A stretch of 19,771 bases of DNA. It comes from JAVXTH01 sp036642795. GTDB taxonomy: Bacteria; Bacillota_I; Bacilli_A; Erysipelotrichales; Erysipelotrichaceae. Shown piece by piece: positions 15,448 to 19,771 of this stretch. Made by a program: the position numbers and the translations under genes. The notes under the pieces were generated by a model. The model worked only from the letters and a program-made list of their open reading frames with translations, was not told the origin of the DNA and searched no databases. How positions within the stretch are numbered: position 1 is the first letter of the stretch; every line of letters starts with the position of its first letter. The stretch covers positions 1 to 19,771 of the forward strand of contig JAVXTH010000026.1 of assembly GCA_036642795.1 (NCBI GenBank), in the 5' to 3' direction.

Positions 15448-15867
15448 ATGAAAAAATTAACATTGCTTTTAGTTGCATTTGCTTTAGTAGCATGCGGAGG
15501 CGGCGATAAAGCTGTAAAAGGTAGCGCTAAATCTGAAAAGAACGACAAAGGACAATACGTTAAAGTAAGTCTTACTAAAGAAGGCGACAAAATCACGAAG
15601 CTTGATATCAATGAATGGTATCCTGAAAGTGAAAAGTTTAAAAAAGAAATTGGTGCTGATTATGGCATGAAGAAAGCTAGTAAAATTGGAAAAGAATGGA
15701 ATGAACAAATTAAATTCTTAGAAGATTATATTAAAGAAAATGGTATTGACGCAGTTAAAGTTGGAAAAGATGGAGCTGCTGAAAGTGATGATGTGAAAGC
15801 TGGATGCACAATGCATATTGGTGATTATGTTTCAACTGTAAAAGCTGCAATTAAAGCTGCAAAATAA
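15448..15867 (+). CDS. Small FMN-binding-like lipoprotein
   Basis: A 139-residue surface lipoprotein. The signal peptide ends in the lipobox VACGGG, giving a lipidated Cys at residue 16, then a short polar linker. The rest follows the small FMN_bind domain pattern: VKVSLTKEGDKITKLDINEW strand pair, GADYGMKKASKIGKEWNEQ, FLEDYIKENGID, and a terminal AGCTMHIGDYVSTVKAAIKAA (118 onward). In flavinylated relatives the last motif is (S/T)GA(T/S), the Thr carrying FMN placed by ApbE. Here it is GCT with Thr121, so covalent flavin is possible but unproven. It has its own strong promoter and a terminator. An EetA/EetB-like pair lies just downstream, which suits a redox or electron-transfer role. Confidence 0.72.
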   Translation: MKKLTLLLVAFALVACGGGDKAVKGSAKSEKNDKGQYVKVSLTKEGDKITKLDINEWYPESEKFKKEIGADYGMKKASKIGKEWNEQIKFLEDYIKENGIDAVKVGKDGAAESDDVKAGCTMHIGDYVSTVKAAIKAAK

Positions 15868-15873
15868 TCAATT

Positions 15874-15901
15874 AGAATCGGTCTAAACCGGTTCTTTTTT
15901 T
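15874..15901 (+). terminator. Terminator of the lipoprotein gene
   Basis: AGAATCGGT (15874-15882), loop CTAA, ACCGGTTCT (15887-15895): a 9-base-pair stem with one G-T pair, then T to 15901. Confidence 0.92.
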
Positions 15902-15911
15902 GTGATTAGCA

Positions 15912-15941
15912 TTTACAAAAGCATAGTCTAGCAAGTATAAT
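15912..15941 (+). promoter_or_regulatory. Promoter of the NusG-II–Gx transporter operon
   Basis: TTTACA (15912-15917), 18 bases, TATAAT (15936-15941). The ribosome binding site AGGAGGG (15953-15959) precedes the ATG at 15965. Confidence 0.75.
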
Positions 15942-15964
15942 AGGTTCATTATAGGAGGGATTAA

Positions 15965-16348
15965 ATGAATAAAGCAGACAAAGTATTTATTGTTCTGGTA
16001 TTGATTGGTTCTTTCTTATTTTATATTCCTCTGATTGTAATGGATCATCTAAATGAAGGAAAAACAAAACAAGCAGTGGTGAGCTATAAAGATAGTGAAA
16101 TATTACGTATTGATATGTTAAAGAATGATGTGTATAAAGTCAAAGGCAGCTTAGGACCAGTCTCAATTGAAGTAAAAGATAAAGCCGTTCGCGTTGAAAA
16201 AGAGAATTCTCCTTATCATTTATGTTCGATTCAAGGTTGGGTTAAAGAGAGTAATCGTCCAATTATTTGTCTTCCAAACGATATTGTGGTACAAATTGAA
16301 GCAGTCGACAAGGATAACAACAGTGATGTTGATACGGTGATTCAATAA
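15965..16348 (+). CDS. NusG domain II-containing membrane protein, EetA-like
   Basis: A 127-residue protein with one N-terminal membrane segment (about residues 7-27) and an outside domain of the NusG_II family. It shows the diagnostic run SPYHLCSIQGWVKESNRPIICLPN, with two cysteines (residues ~81 and ~96) able to form a disulfide or bind a cofactor. Despite the family name it is not a transcription factor. Proteins of this family sit beside a Gx transporter in Gram-positive flavin-based extracellular electron transfer loci (EetA next to EetB, from memory). The stop overlaps the start of the Gx gene (TAATG), so the two are coupled. Confidence 0.83.
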   Translation: MNKADKVFIVLVLIGSFLFYIPLIVMDHLNEGKTKQAVVSYKDSEILRIDMLKNDVYKVKGSLGPVSIEVKDKAVRVEKENSPYHLCSIQGWVKESNRPIICLPNDIVVQIEAVDKDNNSDVDTVIQ

Positions 16349-16845
16349 TGAATAAAACAAAGAAAATGATGAATGTTACTATGTTAATTGCACTTGCGAT
16401 TTTATTTCATTTAATTGAATCCATGATTCCACTGCCAATACCTGTTCCTGGCTTTAAACTAGGACTTGCTAACATTATTGGATTAATTGCACTATATCGT
16501 TATGGCTTTAAAGAAATGTTGGAAGTTAATATCATGCGTGTCTTACTCGCATCACTGCTTCGTGGTATTATCTTTGGTACACCTTTCTATTTATCACTGG
16601 GAGGAGTTTTACTAAGCTCACTTGCTGCTTATATTGCTTATAAGAAAACATCGATGAGTATTTATGGTGTCAGTGTTGCTTGTTCTACCTTTCACTGTGT
16701 TGGTCAAGTGATAGTTGTAACGATGATTTATAATCAATTCTTAATGGCAGCTTTATTACCAGTCTTATTAGTTTTATCAATTCCAACCGGCTTAGTCACA
16801 GGATATTTAGGAAATCAAGTTTTGATACGAATAAAGGAGAAATAA
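16348..16845 (+). CDS. Gx transporter family membrane protein, EetB-like
   Basis: A 165-residue integral membrane protein with about five or six hydrophobic segments, often annotated as heptaprenyl diphosphate synthase component I and also called the Gx transporter family. The hallmark is the N-terminal ALAILFHLIESMIPLPIPVPGFKLGLANIIGL stretch (residues ~16-47) with its PLPIPVPG and KLGLANI motifs, then FGTPFYLSLGGVLLSSLAAY. The fold resembles substrate-binding (S) components of ECF transporters, so it may bring in or bind a small cofactor or lipid head group. No polyprenyl synthase gene follows. It starts within the stop of the EetA-like gene. Confidence 0.85.
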   Translation: MNKTKKMMNVTMLIALAILFHLIESMIPLPIPVPGFKLGLANIIGLIALYRYGFKEMLEVNIMRVLLASLLRGIIFGTPFYLSLGGVLLSSLAAYIAYKKTSMSIYGVSVACSTFHCVGQVIVVTMIYNQFLMAALLPVLLVLSIPTGLVTGYLGNQVLIRIKEK

Positions 16846-16848
16846 AAA

Positions 16849-17103
16849 ATGGAAACTTTTACTTATAAACCAAAAGGTGTTTGTTCAAGAAAGATGGAAT
16901 TTTCAATTGAAAATGACCACATTCAACATGTAAATATTGTTGGTGGCTGCCAAGGAAATTTACTTGGGATTTCTAAGATTATTGAAGGAAAACCATTGGA
17001 TGAAATAATTGAAACATTTGAAGGTGTTAAATGTGGTTTTAAAAAAACCAGTTGTCCCGATCAAATTGCCCAAGCGTTAAAGCAATATAAAGAAACAAAA
17101 TAA
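16849..17103 (+). CDS. TSCPD domain protein, TIGR03905 type
   Basis: An 84-residue protein that is nearly all one TSCPD domain. It has VCSR at residues 11-14, VGGCQGNLLGI with Cys34, KCGFKK with Cys62, and the name-giving TSCPD at 67-71 with Cys69. The four cysteines may bind a metal or iron-sulfur cluster. The same domain occurs as a tail of some vitamin B12-dependent ribonucleotide reductases, so a role in nucleotide reduction or redox is plausible but unproven. AAGGAGA lies inside the end of the preceding gene, and a dUTPase-like gene follows after 13 bases, which also hints at deoxynucleotide metabolism. Confidence 0.85.
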   Translation: METFTYKPKGVCSRKMEFSIENDHIQHVNIVGGCQGNLLGISKIIEGKPLDEIIETFEGVKCGFKKTSCPDQIAQALKQYKETK

Positions 17104-17116
17104 GGAGAGATTAAAG

Positions 17117-17608
17117 ATGAAATTATATGTTAAAGATTTATATGAAATGCAAGATGAATTAGATCAAAGAATCTTTGATGAACATGGAATCACAAGAATT
17201 GAAACCATGAATCGAAGAATGCTTGCTTTATTAATTGAAATTGGAGAATTGGCAAATGAAACGAGATGCTTTAAATTTTGGAGTAACAAAGGTGCAAGCA
17301 GTAAGGATGTTATCTTAGAAGAATATGCAGATGGTATCCATTTTCTATTATCCTTAGGTATTGATTTAAAAGACAAAGAAAATGAAATTGAATTGGTTGC
17401 TTTAGATGGGGAATTATCCGATGCTTTCTTAATGATTTATGATATGGCAAATGAATTATCCAGACATTTTTCATTAACCAATTATTATATGTTATTTGGG
17501 GCTTATTTATCCATCGCTCAAATGTTAGGTTATAGTTGTGAAGATATCAGAGAACATTATTTATTAAAAAACAAAGAAAATCATCATCGTCAAGATGTAA
17601 ATTATTAA
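17117..17608 (+). CDS. Dimeric dUTP diphosphatase-like protein (dUTPase_2, all-alpha NTP-PPase)
   Basis: A 163-residue all-helical protein of the MazG-like dUTPase_2 family, expected to split dUTP to dUMP and pyrophosphate and so keep uracil out of DNA. Metal-binding acidic residues are visible as EIGELANE (Glu41, Glu44, Glu48) and ILEEYADGIHF (Glu68, Glu69, Asp72), the ExxE...ExxD arrangement of the family. MQDELDQRIF and FKFWSNK are also family features. AGGAGAG precedes the ATG. It is the last gene of the 15965-17608 operon and a hairpin terminator follows. Confidence 0.88.
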   Translation: MKLYVKDLYEMQDELDQRIFDEHGITRIETMNRRMLALLIEIGELANETRCFKFWSNKGASSKDVILEEYADGIHFLLSLGIDLKDKENEIELVALDGELSDAFLMIYDMANELSRHFSLTNYYMLFGAYLSIAQMLGYSCEDIREHYLLKNKENHHRQDVNY

Positions 17609-17635
17609 GCGAACGGATTGTTTGATGTAACAAAT

Positions 17636-17677
17636 AAAAAGTCAGGAAATGAACACAATGTTCTTTCTTGGCTTTTT
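17636..17677 (+). terminator. Terminator after the dUTPase-like gene
   Basis: A long hairpin: AAAAAG...GAAC (17636-17654) pairs with GTTC...CTTTTT (17660-17677) around the loop ACAAT, with a few mismatches. A-run and T-run flank it symmetrically, so it may also work on the minus strand. Confidence 0.75.
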
Positions 17678-17684
17678 ATCTTTA

Positions 17685-17722
17685 TAGTAGTTCAAACAAT
17701 CAATGAAATACTTTAACTACTA
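17685..17722. repeat. Inverted repeat TAGTAGTT / AACTACTA
   Basis: TAGTAGTT (17685-17692) and AACTACTA (17715-17722) are perfect inverted copies 22 bases apart. A third AGTAGTT stands at 17767-17773 inside the promoter of the PadR operon. This could be a binding site for a regulator, or a chance result of AT-rich sequence. Confidence 0.45.
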
Positions 17723-17754
17723 AAATGTATCTAGTATTAAATAATAATTAGTAC

Positions 17755-17783
17755 TTGACAATGTACAGTAGTTACATTATGAT
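17755..17783 (+). promoter_or_regulatory. Promoter of the PadR–HAAS operon
   Basis: A perfect TTGACA (17755-17760), exactly 17 bases, and TATGAT (17778-17783). The PadR start codon is 19 bases past the -10. Confidence 0.75.
17761..17777. promoter_or_regulatory. Putative PadR operator between -35 and -10
   Basis: ATGTA (17761-17765) and TACAT (17773-17777) form a perfect inverted repeat with a 7-base centre. It fits the ATGTA(T/C)...(A/T)TACAT operators known for PadR-family repressors and fills the promoter spacer completely, so the PadR protein encoded next would block its own operon. Confidence 0.65.
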
Positions 17784-17802
17784 GGTTATGGGGTGATAAC
17801 TC

Positions 17803-18117
17803 ATGAATACACAATTTAAAAAAGGTGTTTTAGAACTAGTTGTCTTACGCTGTGTTAATAAGAAAGATATGTATGGCTATGAATTAGTTTCTGAAGTTAG
17901 TAAAGTGATTGATGTGAATGAAGGTACGATTTATCCTTTGTTAAAAAGATTAACCAATGAAAGATACTTTGATACATATTTGGTTGAATCAAGTGAAGGA
18001 CCACCACGGAAATATTATCGCTTAACCGACTTAGGTAGAAATTATGAAAAAACTTTATTGCTTGATTGGCAAAGCTTTTGTAAAGATGTAAATGCATTTA
18101 TAAGGGAGAGTGATTAA
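17803..18117 (+). CDS. PadR-family transcriptional regulator
   Basis: A 104-residue winged-helix repressor of the short PadR type. It starts with KKGVLELVVLRCVNKKDMYGYELVSEVSK (helices 1-2), has the recognition helix run VNEGTIYPLLKRL (about residues 39-51), and has the wing SEGPPRKYYRLTDLG (about residues 65-79). The C-terminal helix needed for dimer contact is short. GGGGTGAT precedes the ATG. PadR proteins of this kind commonly sit before HAAS/DUF1700 genes and respond to envelope or drug stress. A matching operator overlaps its promoter. Confidence 0.93.
   Translation: MNTQFKKGVLELVVLRCVNKKDMYGYELVSEVSKVIDVNEGTIYPLLKRLTNERYFDTYLVESSEGPPRKYYRLTDLGRNYEKTLLLDWQSFCKDVNAFIRESD
18102..18108 (+). 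promoter_or_regulatory. Ribosome binding site deciding the HAAS protein start
   Basis: AAGGGAG lies ten bases before the ATG at 18119. An in-frame GTG at 18110 is too close to this site to be used and would overlap padR; the 18119 start gives the usual MKKDEFL beginning. Confidence 0.65.
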
Positions 18118-18118
18118 C

Positions 18119-19114
18119 ATGAAAAAAGATGAATTTTTATCGATATTAAATCATCGTTTACAAGTAATTGATGATAAGGAACGCAAGGATATTATTGACG
18201 AATATGAAAATCATATCGATATGCGTATCCATGAGGGAAAAAGTGAAGAAGAAGCAATCGCTGATTTTGGTGATCTAGATGAATTAATTGATGATATTCT
18301 GGCTGCTTATAAAATTGATAGTAAAAAGGTAAATCAAAATAATGATCAGAAAATCAATGATTTTTTAGATCGTTTATTTAACTCATTTCAACGTTTTATT
18401 GGTAGCTTCACTTCTTTGAATGGTGATGCAATTCTTCATTTGATGTTTGAATTCATTGTCGTTTTAATTCTTTTATGGGTACTTAAGATTTTCTTCTGGG
18501 TGGTTGGCGATATTGGAAGCTCAATCCTTAGAAGCATTGCAGGATATGGAATTGGTAATTTGTTTGGTGGATTATGGGATGGGATCATTCATCTTGGTTA
18601 TTTAGTCTTATTCCTAGTGATTTTATTTAATGTATTTGTAAAAAGAATCAAGCATTATCAAGCACTTGGCAAAGGTGAAAAGCGCAGTGAAAGTATTATG
18701 GATGATTTTAAAGAAAGCTTTCGCTTTGATCAAGTAAAAGAAAACATGAATGCATTTCAAAAGAATGATAATAAAAGTGATTCCTTTACATCAAGTCCAT
18801 TGCATTCAAATGGAAGTCATCCTTATGATGAAAGCAACGATACATCAAAGACAACCAATAAGAATGATTCCTATGGAAATAGCATCAAAACCATCTTGAT
18901 GATGTGCTTAAAAGTGTTTGTGATTATTATGATGATTCCACTTATCTCTATGCAATTTGGATTTTTTATCTTGTTAGCAATTATGATAGGCTTCAGTGTA
19001 CAAGGCTTTAGTTTATTAGGTGCTTATTTAATTTTGATTGGTTTAATCATTGGGGTAGGTGCCTTATTGTCCTTAATCTATCGCTGTATGTTTAAGGGAG
19101 GTGTCAACGCATGA
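18119..19114 (+). CDS. HAAS (DUF1700) domain membrane protein
   Basis: A 331-residue membrane protein. Residues 1-65 form the cytoplasmic HAAS domain: KKDEFLSILNHRL, then DIIDEYENHIDMRIHEGKSEEEAIADFGD, ending near ILAAYKI. Hydrophobic segments follow at about 105-130 and 152-174. A long polar linker rich in Asn, Ser, Asp and Lys (about 176-255) separates them from a C-terminal block of two or three segments (256-320). PadR–HAAS pairs are thought to sense membrane or envelope state, with HAAS acting with PadR; the exact signal is unknown. It starts one base after the padR stop and overlaps the next gene by ATGA. Confidence 0.87.
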   Translation: MKKDEFLSILNHRLQVIDDKERKDIIDEYENHIDMRIHEGKSEEEAIADFGDLDELIDDILAAYKIDSKKVNQNNDQKINDFLDRLFNSFQRFIGSFTSLNGDAILHLMFEFIVVLILLWVLKIFFWVVGDIGSSILRSIAGYGIGNLFGGLWDGIIHLGYLVLFLVILFNVFVKRIKHYQALGKGEKRSESIMDDFKESFRFDQVKENMNAFQKNDNKSDSFTSSPLHSNGSHPYDESNDTSKTTNKNDSYGNSIKTILMMCLKVFVIIMMIPLISMQFGFFILLAIMIGFSVQGFSLLGAYLILIGLIIGVGALLSLIYRCMFKGGVNA

Positions 19115-19551
19115 AAAAATTCTTAATTACCATTAGTGTTTCTTTTATGCTGATATTTGTTGGTATGACAACCATCCTATTTGAATTAAAAGACTTTGAA
19201 TTTGTAAGTCATGAGTACAAGGCACCATTTGAGACAAAGGAAATTACGCTTTTAAATGAAGAAAACTTCATTATTGAAAATGTTGAACAACAAAATATTA
19301 AATGGGTGATTAATAATGAAATGAAGAATAAATTAGTTATAAAAATTAATCCTTTCTTATCAACCGAAGTTAGACATAATTATTTAAAGATAAAGGGAGC
19401 AAGCTTTAAAGGAATTGATATGTTAAATTATTTCATTGATGGTTTAAAAAATAAAAAAATATATTTAAGTAAAAATATTATGAATGATTCAATTATTATT
19501 ATTGAAACAAGCGATGAATGTGCTTCAAGAGTCATTGTAAGTGGTGAATGA
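19111..19551 (+). CDS. Small membrane-anchored protein of the PadR–HAAS operon
   Basis: A 146-residue protein with one N-terminal membrane segment (about residues 4-25) and an outside part of alternating short hydrophobic and polar stretches (FETKEITLLNEENFIIENV, KWVINNEMKNKLVIKIN), which suggests beta strands. Operons of this kind often encode a DUF4097-type beta-helical protein as third gene. Length and strand pattern could fit a short version of that, but I see no firm DUF4097 signature. Its ATG overlaps the HAAS stop (ATGA), with AAGGGAGG as ribosome binding site. Function unknown. Confidence 0.72.
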   Translation: MKKFLITISVSFMLIFVGMTTILFELKDFEFVSHEYKAPFETKEITLLNEENFIIENVEQQNIKWVINNEMKNKLVIKINPFLSTEVRHNYLKIKGASFKGIDMLNYFIDGLKNKKIYLSKNIMNDSIIIIETSDECASRVIVSGE

Positions 19552-19555
19552 AACA

Positions 19556-19578
19556 ATTTACATTCATATAATGTAAAT
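19556..19578. repeat. Perfect inverted repeat ATTTACATT / AATGTAAAT
   Basis: ATTTACATT (19556-19564) and AATGTAAAT (19570-19578) form a 9-base-pair hairpin with a 5-base loop, five bases after the last CDS. No T run follows on the plus strand, so it is a poor terminator. It may be a 3'-end stabiliser or a protein-binding site. Confidence 0.55.
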
Positions 19579-19593
19579 ATTATGAAAATACTA

Positions 19594-19621
19594 TTGTAAT
19601 TTGTTTCTCTTATGTTATAAT
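19594..19621 (+). promoter_or_regulatory. Promoter of a short non-coding transcript
   Basis: TTGTAA (19594-19599), a 16-base spacer ending in TGT, and TATAAT (19616-19621). This is almost the same arrangement as the pyr operon promoter. Transcription would begin near 19628. Confidence 0.65.
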
Positions 19622-19627
19622 AAAGAA

Positions 19628-19753
19628 GATTTTAATCATAGTTTCTTCTACATTAATGGAAATAAGGATGAATATGATTGTATTCATACCTCCTTGTTTG
19701 AAACTTTCCACTTATTATTCATTAATGGTAATTAAACGCTTCGGCGTTTTTTT
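19628..19753 (+). ncRNA. Candidate structured small RNA or 5' leader
   Basis: A stretch of about 125 bases from a predicted start to a clear terminator. Visible pairings: AATAAG (19661-19666) with CTTATT (19711-19716). CATTAATG (19651-19658) can pair with its own copy at 19720-19727. A hairpin ATGAATA/TATTCAT (19668-19674 with 19681-19687) is lengthened by AGG/CCT past one bulged A. Together these give a closed multi-part fold with an unpaired purine/pyrimidine segment near 19692-19707. I do not recognise an Rfam family (not SRP RNA, tmRNA, T-box, or the common riboswitches I know). An independent small RNA and a regulatory leader of a gene past 19771 are both possible. Confidence 0.45.
19734..19753 (+). 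terminator. Terminator with TTCG loop at the window end
   Basis: AAACGC (19734-19739), loop TTCG, GCGTTT (19744-19749), T run to 19753. Confidence 0.88.
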
Positions 19754-19771
19754 ATATTATTACTATTTTTT

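Noticed and set aside
15965..16348. NusG-II protein as a transcription elongation factor
   Set aside because: It has an N-terminal membrane segment and lacks the NusG NGN domain.
16348..16845. Gx gene as a true heptaprenyl diphosphate synthase subunit
   Set aside because: The common database name is misleading; the sequence is a multi-pass membrane protein with no prenyltransferase motif.
18110..18118. GTG start of the HAAS protein
   Set aside because: It is right next to the ribosome binding site, leaving no spacing.
19656..19771. Open frame starting MEIRMNMIVF at the window end
   Set aside because: It has no ribosome binding site and reads through a strong terminator into poly-Tyr/Phe; more likely non-coding.
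1..19771. CRISPR array, insertion sequence, prophage, tRNA or rRNA
   Set aside because: No regularly spaced repeats, transposase or integrase motifs, or tRNA/rRNA-like sequence were seen in either strand.

Overview
AT-rich, densely packed bacterial DNA with strong AGGAGG-type ribosome binding sites, short intergenic gaps and many hairpin-plus-T-run terminators. The gene content (PyrR-type pyr leader, class 1B PyrD/PyrK pair, VanG-like ligase, EetA/EetB-like pair, PadR–HAAS operon) points to a low-GC Bacillota. The Erysipelotrichia are my best guess, but this is inference; no rRNA or other taxonomic marker is present. No mobile element, CRISPR array, tRNA or rRNA was seen.

Layout. (1) 43-939, minus strand: an RluA-type pseudouridine synthase, divergent from (2) 1106-5797: a four-gene cell-wall operon of murF, a VanG-family D-Ala–D-X ligase, a VanT-like PLP racemase and a VanT-like membrane acyltransferase-fold protein, closed by a terminator. 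(3) 5868-7463: a large FAD-dependent oxidoreductase of the COG2509 type, then a 47-residue basic protein gene with its own promoter and a UUCG-loop terminator. (4) 7750-9045: a membrane-anchored PdaA-like deacetylase carrying two Ig-like modules. (5) 9102-13181: a PyrR-type attenuator and the tightly coupled pyrB-pyrK-pyrD-pyrF-pyrE operon. carAB, pyrC and pyrR are not in the window. (6) 13258-15358: an orphan lipoprotein gene and glpK. (7) 15448-15867: an FMN-binding-like lipoprotein, followed by 15965-17608: a NusG-II protein, a Gx transporter, a TSCPD protein and a dUTPase-like protein. (8) 17803-19551: a PadR regulator, a HAAS (DUF1700) membrane protein and a small anchored protein, behind a promoter with a PadR-like operator placed between the -35 and -10. 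(9) 19594-19753: a promoter, a strongly folding stretch without a convincing ORF, and a terminator; this is a candidate small RNA or the leader of a gene beyond the window.

The most interesting region is 1106-5797. The ligase, racemase and membrane protein resemble VanG and the two halves of VanT, the membrane serine racemase of D-Ala-D-Ser vancomycin resistance. Here the VanT halves are separate genes in reversed order and sit directly behind murF, with no VanRS, VanXY or VanY. This looks like a resident peptidoglycan-precursor operon that could make D-Ala-D-Ser ends, or a relative of the ancestor of such clusters. The second theme is a likely flavin/redox neighbourhood at 15448-16845, where an FMN-binding-like lipoprotein lies beside EetA/EetB-like genes of Gram-positive extracellular electron transfer.
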